From: JBBSEX01 sp038239345
GTDB lineage: Bacteria > Acidobacteriota > Terriglobia > Bryobacterales > Bryobacteraceae
NCBI GenBank assembly: GCA_038239345.1
Contig: JBBSEX010000015.1
Coordinates: 1 to 64,000 of the forward strand
Direction: 5' to 3'
Length of the DNA stretch: 64,000 nt
A program made the position numbers and the translations under genes. Under the pieces are notes generated by a model. It saw only the letters and a program-made list of their open reading frames with translations. It was not told the origin of the DNA and made no database searches. Positions 51,372 to 61,552 of this stretch are shown here, in pieces. How positions within the stretch are numbered: position 1 is the first letter of the stretch; each line of letters opens with the position of its first letter.

Positions 51372-52214
51372 TCACCACTTATCTATCGTCACTGGTTTGT
51401 CTGGCGGTTTGCCCTCGCACCAGTAATGATCGAAATTCGTGATGCCCGCCAACTCCGTCAACACCTGCTCATCCAGTAGTTGGCCGCCGCTGTAGGATGG
51501 CGGCTCTTGGGCGAAGATAGCCAAGGAGGCATCGCATAAGATTTCGGGCGTCCTCCACTGGCTTCGATCCAACATTCCCCAATTGATGGATGCCTGACTT
51601 TCAATAATCGTCATCGGCCACAGCGCGTTCGCCGCGATGTTATCGTCTTTGTGCTCGGCCGCGATTCCAATCGCCAGCCTGGCCATGCCCATCTTCGAAA
51701 TCATGTAGGCGACCTTGCCCGGCGACGGCTCCGTCGAAATCCCCGGACACATGTTCAGGATGTGGCCCCAGCGCTGCTTCTTCATGTACGGAAGGGCGTA
51801 GTGCGCGGTCAGAAATGCGGCGCGAACATTCACGCCCATAATGAGGTCGAAGCGCTTCGGCGGCGTGTCCACTACCGGTTGCCACCACAGCGCGCCGGCG
51901 TTGTTGATCAGAATATCGATACGGCCAAACTCGGCTATCGTTTTCTCAATCAGATTGCGTACCGCGTCATCGCTTCGGACATCGGTCGGCACGGCTAGCG
52001 CGCGCGTTCCCAGAGCCCGCACTTCTTCCGCCGTTTGATGAATCGATCCAGGCAGCTTGTCGCTCGATTGTTCGCTCTTCGCCGCTATTACAATATCGGC
52101 GCCTTCGCTTGCCAGACGTAGCGCCAGCGCCTTTCCAATCCCCCGGCTTGCGCCGGTGATTACCGCTACCCGCCCATGTAAATCTGGATGCAACACGGCA
52201 TTTTGTTCGTGCAT
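51372..52214 (-). CDS. SDR family oxidoreductase (HSDL2-like)
   Basis: A short-chain dehydrogenase of 280 residues. TGASRGIGKA binds the cofactor, and NNAGALWW is in place. YMISKMG supplies the Tyr-Lys pair, while the usual catalytic Ser position reads NMCPGIS, as in HSDL2-type proteins. HSDL2 relatives act on lipids, but the substrate is unknown. The ATG at 52214 is preceded by GAGG; a start at 52268 would add 18 residues and overlap the divergent M1 gene. Confidence 0.88.
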   Translation of the reverse strand: MHEQNAVLHPDLHGRVAVITGASRGIGKALALRLASEGADIVIAAKSEQSSDKLPGSIHQTAEEVRALGTRALAVPTDVRSDDAVRNLIEKTIAEFGRIDILINNAGALWWQPVVDTPPKRFDLIMGVNVRAAFLTAHYALPYMKKQRWGHILNMCPGISTEPSPGKVAYMISKMGMARLAIGIAAEHKDDNIAANALWPMTIIESQASINWGMLDRSQWRTPEILCDASLAIFAQEPPSYSGGQLLDEQVLTELAGITNFDHYWCEGKPPDKPVTIDKW

Positions 52215-52253
52215 GAAACCTCGTCCAGATAATGTATCATCCGGCTGCTGCGT

Positions 52254-52259
52254 TACAAT
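52254..52259 (+). promoter_or_regulatory. -10 box of the M1 peptidase gene (near-leaderless)
   Basis: TACAAT lies 9 bp before the ATG at 52269, with no ribosome site between. Confidence 0.45.
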
Positions 52260-52268
52260 GCTCGGCAC

Positions 52269-54338
52269 ATGTGGAAGCTGTTGTTCGCCCTAAGTCTGGC
52301 CGTTTCGCTATACGGACAAGCCGAGCCGATCGCGAGTTATCAGATTAGCGCCCGGCTGGATCCGGAAAAGAAAACGGTTGAAGGATCGGAAACGATCGTC
52401 TGGAAAAACGATTCGCCGGACGCCGTGCAAGAGTTGCGATTCCACCTCTACATGAACGCCTTCAAGAATCAGAAATCCACATGGATGAGAGAATCTGGTG
52501 GTCAAATGCGGTCGGACAACAGGAAGAAAGATAGCTGGGGTTTTATCGACGTTCGCAAGATGGAAATGGTTGGTGGCGAGGACCTCACAAAGAGAATCCA
52601 ATTCATATCGCCCGACGACGGTAATCCCGACGACCGCACCGTGATCCGTGTACCGCTGGCGGCAGCCGTCGCACCAGGCCAACAAGTCAAGATCAATGTT
52701 TCGTTTCTGACGCAGCTGCCGCACGTGTTCGCCCGGACGGGATTTCATGGCAATTTTTTTCTCGGCGGACAATGGTTTCCCAAGCTCGGCGTGTTTGAGA
52801 AAGCAGGCATGCGCTACGCCACCACCGGCCAATGGAACTGCCATCAATTTCACGCGACTACGGAGTTTTATGCCGACTTTGGAACCTATGATGTGAAGCT
52901 GACGGTGCCTTCCGAATACGTTGTCGGGGCAACCGGCGTGATGACGGGGCAACAAGTCGAGGCATCGGGAAAACATACGACATACAGCTTCTACCAGGAA
53001 AACGTGCACGACTTCGCCTGGACCGCGCAGCCGGCTTTCAAGAAATACGAGCGTATGTTTCAGGCCAGCGCCGAGGTGAGCGATAAGGAACTCGACGAAA
53101 TCGTGCGCCGCCTGGGAGTGACACGCGAAGAAGCCAAACTCAGCGACGTAAAAATGATCCTGCTGCTGCAGCCCGAACATGAGTCGCAGAAGGAACGCCA
53201 CTTCAAGGCGCTGGCTAACGCCATCAAGTACTTCGGTCTTTGGTATGGACGCTATCCGCACGCCACGATTACGCTCGTGGATCCACCTCATGGCGGTGGA
53301 GGTGCCGGGGGCATGGAGTATCCGACGTTCATCACCGGTGGTACGAATTGGCTGGTATCGCCGGCCGAGACCAATCCGGAAGAAGTGATCGTGCACGAAT
53401 TCGGGCATCAATTCTGGCAAGGTCTTGTCGCCAGCAATGAGTTTGAAGAAGCCTGGATGGATGAGGGCTTCAACACGTACTCCACCGGCAAGGTGATCGA
53501 TCACGCCTATGGCCCGGGAGCACTTCCGTTGCGCTTCGGCGGGATGCCCTGGTCGTGGTTCATCAAGACTCCGACGCTCGATTCCGATACGGTGAATCGC
53601 GCCGCATATCTGTTTGCGGCTAAGTCCGATACCCTGTGGCGCTATGCCTGGCAGTATCAAAACTCCACCAGCTACGGCGTAAATTCTTACATGCGAACGG
53701 GCGTCATGCTTCGGACCCTGGAGAACCTTTTGGGCCAAGACACCATGGGCCGCGTGATGCGGACGTATCAGCAACGCTGGCGATTCCGGCACCCGTCGGC
53801 GCCGGACTTCATCAAGGTCGTGAATGAAGTCGGCGGTAAAGACATGACGTGGTTTTTCGATCAGGCACTGTATGGCTCAAACGTGCTCGACTATCGTGTC
53901 GCCGAAGTTTCCTGTGAGCCGGAAAAAACCGCCGAGGGTATCTTCGGCGATGGCGGCAAGAAGTCGACTATCACCAAAAAGGAAGCCGAGACGGCCGATG
54001 AGAAGATCAAAAAAGAGCAGCGCGTTTATCGAACCAAGATCACCATTCGCCGTGAGGGCGAGTTCATTGCGCCCGTGGATACGAAGATCGTTTTTGAAAA
54101 TGGTGAAGTGCTGCGCGAAAAGTGGGACGGCCAATATCGCTGGGTGAAATATGAATATTTGCGGAAGAGTAAATTGAAGTCGGTGGAGGTGGATCCGGAG
54201 CGCAAGCTTCTGCTGGATATCAACTTCACGAACAATAGTCATACTGACTTGCCCCGTGTAGACACCGCCGCTAAATGGACTTCTTCATTGCTTTTTTGGG
54301 TCCAGAATATCCTGCTGCTGGCGAGTTCGGTCAACTAA
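52269..54338 (+). CDS. Secreted M1-family zinc metallopeptidase
   Basis: A 689-residue gluzincin. A signal peptide (LLFALSLAVSLYGQA) is followed by the M1 N-terminal beta domain and the catalytic domain with HEFGHQFW, then 18 residues to the Glu of MDEGFNTYS, the standard HExxH-x18-E. The GAMEN exopeptidase loop is replaced by GGMEYPTF, so substrate choice may differ from aminopeptidase N. A lysine/glutamate-rich insertion lies near residue 580. The membrane-protein gene starts on the next base after its stop. Confidence 0.93.
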   Translation: MWKLLFALSLAVSLYGQAEPIASYQISARLDPEKKTVEGSETIVWKNDSPDAVQELRFHLYMNAFKNQKSTWMRESGGQMRSDNRKKDSWGFIDVRKMEMVGGEDLTKRIQFISPDDGNPDDRTVIRVPLAAAVAPGQQVKINVSFLTQLPHVFARTGFHGNFFLGGQWFPKLGVFEKAGMRYATTGQWNCHQFHATTEFYADFGTYDVKLTVPSEYVVGATGVMTGQQVEASGKHTTYSFYQENVHDFAWTAQPAFKKYERMFQASAEVSDKELDEIVRRLGVTREEAKLSDVKMILLLQPEHESQKERHFKALANAIKYFGLWYGRYPHATITLVDPPHGGGGAGGMEYPTFITGGTNWLVSPAETNPEEVIVHEFGHQFWQGLVASNEFEEAWMDEGFNTYSTGKVIDHAYGPGALPLRFGGMPWSWFIKTPTLDSDTVNRAAYLFAAKSDTLWRYAWQYQNSTSYGVNSYMRTGVMLRTLENLLGQDTMGRVMRTYQQRWRFRHPSAPDFIKVVNEVGGKDMTWFFDQALYGSNVLDYRVAEVSCEPEKTAEGIFGDGGKKSTITKKEAETADEKIKKEQRVYRTKITIRREGEFIAPVDTKIVFENGEVLREKWDGQYRWVKYEYLRKSKLKSVEVDPERKLLLDINFTNNSHTDLPRVDTAAKWTSSLLFWVQNILLLASSVN

Positions 54339-55199
54339 ATGACACTATCCACGGCAATCCAAGTGGGCGCACGGCGTGTTAATAGCGCTCGGTCGATTCT
54401 TCTGTTTACCTATTTCTGCAACGTTGCATTCGCAGCGCTAATCATCCTTCCCCTGGTTGTTTCGTTTGGGACAAACCTGGGGTCCAGCTTGGAGAGCGAC
54501 CGGCTGTTCCCAAACTTCGACTTGCAGTGGATGATGGAATGGCTGACTTCGCAACGCTTCAATCCAATCATCCTTGAACTGCCTGTGTTGCTCGCCGCGG
54601 CTCTCGCTTATCTTTTACTCAGCACGTTTTTATCGGGAGGAGCGATCGGGTATTTCTATCTCGGCGGCCGCGAAGGATTCTTCACTTGCTGCGCCCGCTA
54701 TTTCCCCCGTTTGTTCCGAGTCTCCCTGATCGGCATGTGCTTTCTCTTGGCGGTAATTACGATCATGGCTCTGCTGAACGGCGCAATTCATCGGTTGACT
54801 ATCGACAGCATGGAAGAGCGATTGATCGTAGTCCTGGGCTGGTTGCGGCTGCTCTTCGGTCTGACTTTGTTTTCGCTATTCAGCATGATAGTGGACTACG
54901 CGAAAATCGGCTGTGTCATGCACGATAACGGAAGTGCAATTCACGAGACGGTGGGAGCTTGGCGCTTCGTCCGCCGCAATTTCGCCGGAACCTTCGGACT
55001 CTACGCCGTGCTCACTGTCTTCGGATTACTCTTTTTACTGGCTTACCACGGACTCAGCGAATTGCTTTCGCAAAACACGATCGTCACTGTCCTGCTCGTC
55101 TTCGTACTTCGACAGCTCTTCGTGTTGGCGCGCATCTGGCTGCGGCTGGTTTTTTGGGCGAGCCAATTGGAACTCTACCAGACAGAGATAAATCGGTAA
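54339..55199 (+). CDS. Hypothetical polytopic membrane protein
   Basis: A 286-residue protein with about six membrane helices, including FTYFCNVAFAALIILPLVV and ELPVLLAAALAYLLLSTFL. No known motif was recognised. Zero spacing from the M1 peptidase gene suggests co-production, perhaps as an envelope partner. Confidence 0.75.
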   Translation: MTLSTAIQVGARRVNSARSILLFTYFCNVAFAALIILPLVVSFGTNLGSSLESDRLFPNFDLQWMMEWLTSQRFNPIILELPVLLAAALAYLLLSTFLSGGAIGYFYLGGREGFFTCCARYFPRLFRVSLIGMCFLLAVITIMALLNGAIHRLTIDSMEERLIVVLGWLRLLFGLTLFSLFSMIVDYAKIGCVMHDNGSAIHETVGAWRFVRRNFAGTFGLYAVLTVFGLLFLLAYHGLSELLSQNTIVTVLLVFVLRQLFVLARIWLRLVFWASQLELYQTEINR

Positions 55200-55245
55200 G
55201 GACAGCGCGCCAGAAGTGCGACCGCATCAGCGGTAAGCCGCGCTG

Positions 55246-57141
55246 TCAGCGATAACCGGCGGCCTGCAAGATGATCCCCAATTCGCGTTTATCCGGCGGT
55301 GCCGCAAACGTTTTGTCGACTTCGATATTTACGGTTGAGGCGCTGGCCGACTTATCAGAGGTGAGCGTATAAGCGCCCGGCTTATCGTAGGTTTTCACCG
55401 CTAGCAGAATGCCCGCCGCGCTGAGGCGCACGGTTCTTCCTGGAGCCATATCGGGAATCGTGAAGTCAACGACGATCCGCGACGGGGTATCTGGAATCTT
55501 CAACAAGATAGTTCCTCTGCCGCTCATCCAGCGCCAACCGCCGGGCTCCAAATCGTAAATGCCGCTGATGATTTGCTTCGCAGCCTCAGGGGCGTTCATT
55601 GGCAGGTAGGACAGCGCCGGGTGAGAGTCGGCTATCTGCAAGACCGTGATTTGGTCGATAGGGGCGGTGGTTATATCGAAGGGGCGGAATCCCCAGGCAT
55701 CCACGGAATAGGCCGATGGGCCGTGGGGCGTGATCAAGCGCAGGGGAATCGGCGAAGTCACGATCCGCGTGGTTAAGAGCGCCGCGGGCATTTTCCGGAT
55801 CGAGAGATTATCTTGCGAGAGTGAACTCGATATGACGATGTCGCCCGGCGAGACGCCATCGTCCAGTAGCGGCAGGGCGCCGGCGGCCTCCAGGTAATAG
55901 CGCAATCCCCACTCGCCATTTACCCAAATTCGATGGTTACTATTCGGTAGCGATTTGGCGAAGTCGCGATAGGCATTCCAGTGCTGATAATTTATGATCG
56001 TCAGCGTTAACGATAAGGCGAGTTGTAGCACGATCCCGGCCGAGAGCCAACCCGTTTTGCATCGCCGGGCCGCGAGAATCGCCAGTGGTAAAGCGATTGG
56101 CAACAGATATCGCGCCGATCCGGCAAAGAACAGAACCAAAGAGGCCGCGAAGAAGATCAAAACCCATCCGGCGAGAAACGTATCTTCGCGCAAACGATTC
56201 AAACAGTGTAGGAGCACTACGACGCCGACCGCGCCCGTTGCCCACATCAATGGGTTAGGATCGACAAAGGAAAACGCGACGGCAGCGATTCCAACAACGG
56301 CCCAGCTCCACCTTGGTATTCGCCAAAACGCCGCGACGGTAAGCGCGGGAAATAGGATCCAGCCCAGGTGGACCGTGAGCGCAACGGCGTTGCGGACCTT
56401 GTTCACGAGCGATTGCAAATGATCGGCCTGCATATAGCCGGCTAGCATTGAGGCAGGCAACGATCCGCCCGATAAGCGCTCAAATATATTCCAGGCAATC
56501 AGCACGGCCGGCGCGGTGAAGATCACGATCCACGCCGGCTTCCACTGGCGGCCGTTCAGCCATAAAAACAATCCAAGAATCGGCACCAATACGACGGCCT
56601 GATACGCCGCGAACGCCGCCATGGCCGATGCCACAACAGAGATGAGGAGCCACCGTGTCGACCTCTTATCCACTGCTGTAACGAAGCAGGCGATTGCGAG
56701 TAGCCAGAACGCGACGAACGGGACGTCTGCTTCGAGTGAATTTCCGTTTATCACAAACGCCGGTGTAGCCAGAAACAGCAGCGTGGCAAGCAGCGGGTGC
56801 GGGCAAAAACGCCGGGCGAGCGATAAAGCCGCGAAACCCGCGATCATTGAGAACACGATGTAGGCGGCGTGAAAGGGAATTTCCTTGATATCTCCGGCAA
56901 TAGCCAGCAATCCACCAAGCCACCAAGCGTTGAACGGAGGATGGGGATGCCCGCGCATATCTACCATCCGGCCCTGGAACGCATAGCGAACGTGTGTCGG
57001 ATGCAAGGGATCGATCAGCGCGTGTTCAGCGCCGGCAAGATAGTAATAGTCGTCGCCCTGTATCGCCTGATTCAGGAACGGCAGACGTAACAAGAGAACG
57101 AAGAGGAAGATAGCCGCTACTGAGCGATGCTCGCGCAACAT
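55246..57141 (-). CDS. GT39-like membrane glycosyltransferase
   Basis: A 631-residue polytopic protein. QGDDYYYLAGAEHAL and the GHPHPPFNAWW loop match the acidic and HPP features of GT-C glycosyltransferases. About eleven helices are followed by a soluble beta-rich C-terminal domain of some 200 residues. It starts 14 bp after gcvPB, and GAGGGAGG abuts the ATG, so the TTG in the next codon could also be used. Co-transcription with the glycine cleavage genes seems likely, without an obvious functional link. Confidence 0.8.
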   Translation of the reverse strand: MLREHRSVAAIFLFVLLLRLPFLNQAIQGDDYYYLAGAEHALIDPLHPTHVRYAFQGRMVDMRGHPHPPFNAWWLGGLLAIAGDIKEIPFHAAYIVFSMIAGFAALSLARRFCPHPLLATLLFLATPAFVINGNSLEADVPFVAFWLLAIACFVTAVDKRSTRWLLISVVASAMAAFAAYQAVVLVPILGLFLWLNGRQWKPAWIVIFTAPAVLIAWNIFERLSGGSLPASMLAGYMQADHLQSLVNKVRNAVALTVHLGWILFPALTVAAFWRIPRWSWAVVGIAAVAFSFVDPNPLMWATGAVGVVVLLHCLNRLREDTFLAGWVLIFFAASLVLFFAGSARYLLPIALPLAILAARRCKTGWLSAGIVLQLALSLTLTIINYQHWNAYRDFAKSLPNSNHRIWVNGEWGLRYYLEAAGALPLLDDGVSPGDIVISSSLSQDNLSIRKMPAALLTTRIVTSPIPLRLITPHGPSAYSVDAWGFRPFDITTAPIDQITVLQIADSHPALSYLPMNAPEAAKQIISGIYDLEPGGWRWMSGRGTILLKIPDTPSRIVVDFTIPDMAPGRTVRLSAAGILLAVKTYDKPGAYTLTSDKSASASTVNIEVDKTFAAPPDKRELGIILQAAGYR

Positions 57142-57155
57142 CCTCCCTCGGGAAC

Positions 57156-58658
57156 TCAGTCTGCGGCTTTACTGGAAGGCTGCGGGGCGCGCCATCGGAC
57201 AATCGGTTTGCGCGCGGCGGTGACTTCATCAACCCGGCTGGTGCGCGTGGAGTGGGGTGCCTTCAACACCAATTGCGGATCGTCTTCCACTTCCTGCGCG
57301 ATCGAAATCAGAGCGTCGGCAAACAGGTCGAGCTCGCGCTTACCTTCTGTCTCGGTAGGCTCAATCATCATCGAACCATGCACGATTAACGGAAAGCTGA
57401 CGGTGTAGGGATGGAAGCCGTAATCGATCAGGCGCTTGGCGATATCGCCGGTTCGAACACCCTTCGCCGATTGCCGGTCGTCACTGAATACGCACTCATG
57501 CATGCTGGGCGCTTTGAAGGCGATTTCATAATGTGGTTCCAGCAAGGCGCGAAGGTAGTTGGCGTTGAGCAGGGCATCCATCGTCGCTCGCCGCAGGCCG
57601 TTGCCGCCATGCGCCATGATGTAGGCCAACGCCCGAACAAGCACGCCGAAGTTGCCGTAAAAGGCCCGCACTCTGCCAATCGATTGCGGCAGATCGTAGT
57701 TCCACGCCCAGGCATCCTTCACCCGTTGCAAACGCGGTATGGGAAGAAATGGCTCCAGATGTTTGCGCACCGCGACAGCGCCCGATCCAGGCCCACCACC
57801 GCCATGCGGAGTGGAAAAAGTTTTATGTAGATTCAGGTGCATTACGTCGACACCGAAATCGCCAGGGCGCGAAATGCCCACCAGGGCGTTCATATTCGCG
57901 CCGTCCATATAAACCAATCCACCCTTGGCGTGCAGAATCTCGGCGACTTTGGTGATCTGTTCTTCGAACACGCCAACAGTATTGGGGTTCGTCACCATTA
58001 GAGCCGCGACGTCTTCGGTCACCGCCTTCGCCAAAGCCTCAATGTCCATCATGCCGCGATCGTTCGATGGAATATTCTCCACCGCATATCCGGCGATCAT
58101 CGCCGTAGCGGGATTGGTGCCGTGCGCCGAATCGGGCACCAACACCTTCTTCCGTGCACCACCGCGCGATTCCAGCAGCGCACGAATCAGCAGAATGCCC
58201 GTCAACTCCCCGTGGGCGCCGGCGGCGGGCTGCAAGGTAACGGCGTCCATGCCCGTGATCTCCGCCAGACAGCGTTCCAATTCCGCCATCACTTCCATCG
58301 CGCCCTGCGACAGAGCGTCGGGTTGATAAGGATGGGCCCAGGCCAAGCCGTCGATCCGCGCCACCTGCTCATTCACCCGAGGGTTGTATTTCATCGTGCA
58401 CGAACCCAGCGGATAGAGCCCCAGATCGATCGCATAATTCCAAGTGGACAGGCGAGTGAAGTGGCGAATCGTTTCCACTTCGCTCACCTCTGGAAAATCG
58501 GCGATCTCACCGCGCGTATTGCTTGCCCCAAGGACACTCTCGGGGTCCACCTCCGGCACATCGAGATCTGGAAGCTGATATCCCTTCTTGCCGGGCGAGG
58601 AACTTTCAAAGAGTAGAGGCTCGTCTTGTGTAATGTGTGATCGGACTTTTCGAATCAT
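57156..58658 (-). CDS. gcvPB: Glycine dehydrogenase (decarboxylating) subunit 2
   Basis: The C-terminal half of the split P-protein, 500 residues, which with GcvPA decarboxylates glycine and loads the aminomethyl group on GcvH. The PLP lysine is in HLNLHKTFSTPHGGGGPGSG, preceded by DGANMNALVG. The ATG at 58658 (MIRKVRSHITQ) follows the gcvPA stop by 2 bp; a longer frame to 58721 would overlap gcvPA. Confidence 0.96.
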   Translation of the reverse strand: MIRKVRSHITQDEPLLFESSSPGKKGYQLPDLDVPEVDPESVLGASNTRGEIADFPEVSEVETIRHFTRLSTWNYAIDLGLYPLGSCTMKYNPRVNEQVARIDGLAWAHPYQPDALSQGAMEVMAELERCLAEITGMDAVTLQPAAGAHGELTGILLIRALLESRGGARKKVLVPDSAHGTNPATAMIAGYAVENIPSNDRGMMDIEALAKAVTEDVAALMVTNPNTVGVFEEQITKVAEILHAKGGLVYMDGANMNALVGISRPGDFGVDVMHLNLHKTFSTPHGGGGPGSGAVAVRKHLEPFLPIPRLQRVKDAWAWNYDLPQSIGRVRAFYGNFGVLVRALAYIMAHGGNGLRRATMDALLNANYLRALLEPHYEIAFKAPSMHECVFSDDRQSAKGVRTGDIAKRLIDYGFHPYTVSFPLIVHGSMMIEPTETEGKRELDLFADALISIAQEVEDDPQLVLKAPHSTRTSRVDEVTAARKPIVRWRAPQPSSKAAD

Positions 58659-58660
58659 GT

Positions 58661-59977
58661 TTACTTGTGGAACGCGTCGGCGACAGCGTCCATCTGCGGA
58701 CGCTTCACCATTTCCGTGCAACAGAGCAGAACCGCGTCTTCCAGCTCCGGATAGAATCTCCCCAGCGGCAGGCCGCCGATTACTTTTTTGGAAAGCAATG
58801 CCTCATTGATCTGTTCACCGCTTTTGCCATTGATGGTTGCGACAAACTCATTAAAGAACGGCCCCTTGAAGCGCAAATTGAGTTTTCCCGCCAGATAATG
58901 CGCCTTCGACAGATTCTGTTGCGCCAGTTCGCGCAAGCCCTCTTTACCGAACACCGCCATGTAGACCGTCGCCATCAAGGCGATTAAAGCTTGATTCGTA
59001 CAAATATTCGAGGTGGCCTTCTCCCGGCGAATGTGCTGCTCGCGCGTGGAAAGCGTCAAGCAAAATGCCCGGCGTCCATGCGTGTCTGTGGTCTCACCCA
59101 CCAGACGGCCGGGAATCTGGCGGATAAACTTTTCCTTGGTCGCGATGATGCCCGCGAACGGACCGCCGTAACTGGGCGGAATCGCGAACGATTGCAGCTC
59201 ACCGGCGACAATATCGGCATCCCGCGGTGGCTCAATAATTCCCAGAGCCGCTGCCTCGGTGAATACATCCACCAGCAAAGCGCCATGTTTATGGGTTAGC
59301 GCCGCAGCTTCCTTTACATCTTCAATGACGCCGAAAAAATTCGGGGATTGAACGATCACCGCCGCCGTTTTATCATCCAGCTTTCGTTCCAGATCCGCGT
59401 AATCGATCGCGCCCGAATCTTTGTCGTACTCGAACTCCTCCACCGGAATCCCCTGATGCTTGGCGTAGGTAAGTAGCACCTCACGATATTCCGGGTGGAC
59501 CGTGCGCGAAATCAATACCCGATCCTTGCCCGTAATGCGCACCGCCATCATCGCCGCTTCGGGAACGGCGGACGATCCGTCGTACATCGAAGCATTCGCC
59601 ACCTCCATGCCGGTCAATTGGCAGACCATCGTTTGGAATTCAAAGATCGTCGTTAACGTGCCTTGGGAAATCTCCGCCTGATACGGCGTGTACGACGTAA
59701 GAAACTCACCGCGGGAGACGATCGTATCCACCAGCACCGGGCGGTAATGGTTGTAGACTCCGGCCCCTAGGAACGATGTAAAGCCGTTCGCATTTTCCTG
59801 CCCGCGAGCCTGGAAGTAATCGACGATGTCGAATTCCGATTTTCCATCGGCGATGTCCAGCGGCTTATCGAACCGCACTTCCGGCGGCAAGTGTTTGAAC
59901 AGGTCTTCAATCTGTCCGGCGCCGATCACGGACAACATTTCCTGGCGTTCTGATTCTGATTTTGGTAAGTAGCGCAA
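58661..59977 (-). CDS. gcvPA: Glycine dehydrogenase (decarboxylating) subunit 1
   Basis: The 438-residue N-terminal half of the split P-protein. It starts [19 protein letters not shown] as usual for the family and contains [22 protein letters not shown] and [10 protein letters not shown]. It pairs with GcvPB encoded downstream. Split P-proteins are usual outside proteobacteria and eukaryotes. Confidence 0.96.
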   Translation of the reverse strand: MRYLPKSESERQEMLSVIGAGQIEDLFKHLPPEVRFDKPLDIADGKSEFDIVDYFQARGQENANGFTSFLGAGVYNHYRPVLVDTIVSRGEFLTSYTPYQAEISQGTLTTIFEFQTMVCQLTGMEVANASMYDGSSAVPEAAMMAVRITGKDRVLISRTVHPEYREVLLTYAKHQGIPVEEFEYDKDSGAIDYADLERKLDDKTAAVIVQSPNFFGVIEDVKEAAALTHKHGALLVDVFTEAAALGIIEPPRDADIVAGELQSFAIPPSYGGPFAGIIATKEKFIRQIPGRLVGETTDTHGRRAFCLTLSTREQHIRREKATSNICTNQALIALMATVYMAVFGKEGLRELAQQNLSKAHYLAGKLNLRFKGPFFNEFVATINGKSGEQINEALLSKKVIGGLPLGRFYPELEDAVLLCCTEMVKRPQMDAVADAFHK

Positions 59978-60004
59978 GCTGATATTCCGGGTGCGAAAGG
60001 CGCC

Positions 60005-60385
60005 TTATTCCTCGCCTACGTACGTTTGATAGTCGGCGGCCGAGAGAAGCTGTTTTATTTCGTCGGGGGCGGAAAATCTGATTTTGACAAGCCACGCGGC
60101 GCCATGTGGATCTTCGTTTAGCTTCTCCGGGGCAGTGGTCAACAACTCATTCACTTCGGCGATTTCGCCGGAGATCGGGGAGTAGATATCGGAGACTGCT
60201 TTGACAGACTCGACCGAGCCGATCGTCTTGCCTTTCTCCACGCTTGACCCTACTTTTGGCATATCGACATAAACAATATCGCCCAATTCTTTCTGCGCAT
60301 GAAATGTGATTCCAACCACGCCCAGGTCGCCTTCGACGCGGACCCACTCATGTTCCTTCGTGTAGTGAAAATTATCTGGATACAT
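60005..60385 (-). CDS. gcvH: Glycine cleavage system H protein
   Basis: A 126-residue lipoyl carrier that shuttles the aminomethyl group between P, T and L proteins. The lipoylated lysine is in GSVESVKAVSDIYSP near residue 63. It shares TAATG with the gcvT stop, so translation is coupled. A 27-bp gap separates it from gcvPA. Confidence 0.97.
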   Translation of the reverse strand: MYPDNFHYTKEHEWVRVEGDLGVVGITFHAQKELGDIVYVDMPKVGSSVEKGKTIGSVESVKAVSDIYSPISGEIAEVNELLTTAPEKLNEDPHGAAWLVKIRFSAPDEIKQLLSAADYQTYVGEE

Positions 60386-61488
60386 TATTTAGCTCGTTTA
60401 TAAAAAGGAGTAGGTACTATCTCAGCCTCCACACCCTGGCCGCGAACCATTATCTGAATGGTCGAGCCGGGTTGGGCCTTCTCTTTTGGTAAATAACAAA
60501 GACCGATGTTTTTGTTTAAAGTCGGCGAGGGTCCACCGCTGGTAACCCAGCCCGCCGCCTCACCATCGACAAACACTTCATAACCGTCGCGGCCGATTCC
60601 CCGGCCCTTCATTTCAAATCCCGCCAAGGCCCTATCGATGCCTTTCTCTTTCTGCTTTTCCAGGGCCGCCTTGCCGACGAAGTCGCCCTTATCCATTTTC
60701 ACCATCCAGCTTAAATCCGCCTCGAGTGGCGAAATGCTGGCGTGAATTTCGTGGCCATACAGCGCCATCTTCGATTCCAGACGTAAGGTGTTTCGCGCGC
60801 CCAGACCGCAAGGCTTGATTCCAAATTCCCGCCCCGCGTCCAATAATTCTTTCCAGATCCGCGGTGCTTCTTCCGGCGCGAAATAAATCTCAAATCCATC
60901 CTCGCCGGTATACCCCGTCCGGGCGATTCGCGCCGGTGTTCCGGCGACGATGCCATCCTGGAAGTGGTAATACTTGATCGGCGCGAGTTCCGTTGCGGTC
61001 AACTTCTGCAGCGTTGCCAGACCCTTGGGCCCCTGGATGGCGATCTGGGCGTAACGCGGACCGGCATTTTCCACGGTAGCGCGAAACTTATTCAACGATG
61101 CAATGTGTTCGTAGTCCTTATCCTGATTGGAAGCGTTTACGCAAATGAAGAAATGATCGTTGGCCACCTTATGCACCAGAATGTCGTCGACAAATCCGCC
61201 GTGTTCATAGAGTAGTCCCGAGTATTGCGCTTGCCCGATTTGGAGCTTCGCGGCATTGTTCGTAGTGGCGTAATTGACTAGCGCCAATGCATCCGGACCG
61301 CTCACCTCAATCTCGCCCATGTGGCTGACATCAAATAGCCCGACATGGTTGCGGACAGCGGCGTGCTCGTCCAGAATCCCCGAGTATTGCACGGGCATAT
61401 CCCAGCCGCCGAAGTCCACCATTTTCGCGCCAGACTCGCGATGCACGCTATTCAGGGGCGTTGTCCGTAAGGCAGCAACTTGGTTCAT
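60385..61488 (-). CDS. gcvT: Aminomethyltransferase (T protein)
   Basis: The 367-residue T protein moves the one-carbon unit to tetrahydrofolate and releases ammonia. GAKMVDFGGWDMPVQY and HVGLFDVSHMGEI at the N-terminus and RTGYTGEDGFEIY in the centre are family signatures. The ATG at 61488 is favoured because a TACACT box lies 9 bp before it; the frame to 61593 would add a non-family leader. The gene opens the operon gcvT-H-PA-PB. No glycine riboswitch fits in the 64-bp gap to the TetR gene. Confidence 0.96.
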   Translation of the reverse strand: MNQVAALRTTPLNSVHRESGAKMVDFGGWDMPVQYSGILDEHAAVRNHVGLFDVSHMGEIEVSGPDALALVNYATTNNAAKLQIGQAQYSGLLYEHGGFVDDILVHKVANDHFFICVNASNQDKDYEHIASLNKFRATVENAGPRYAQIAIQGPKGLATLQKLTATELAPIKYYHFQDGIVAGTPARIARTGYTGEDGFEIYFAPEEAPRIWKELLDAGREFGIKPCGLGARNTLRLESKMALYGHEIHASISPLEADLSWMVKMDKGDFVGKAALEKQKEKGIDRALAGFEMKGRGIGRDGYEVFVDGEAAGWVTSGGPSPTLNKNIGLCYLPKEKAQPGSTIQIMVRGQGVEAEIVPTPFYKRAK

Positions 61489-61497
61489 GAAAGACTT

Positions 61498-61503
61498 AGT
61501 GTA
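61498..61503 (-). promoter_or_regulatory. Probable -10 box of the gcv operon
   Basis: TACACT on the minus strand lies 9 bp before the gcvT ATG. The usual ribosome site is absent. Confidence 0.45.
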
Positions 61504-61552
61504 GCGCAGGGGCGGTCGAGCAACTAAACTGACTTCCCGATGTCTGCCGCGG

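Noticed and set aside
52308..53792. Long antisense frame across the M1 peptidase gene
   Set aside because: It is a shadow of a high-GC coding frame; no domain, start signal or promoter supports it, whereas the plus-strand frame has all M1 motifs.
61489..61552. Glycine riboswitch upstream of gcvT
   Set aside because: The gap is only 64 bp and no aptamer-like pairing is seen.
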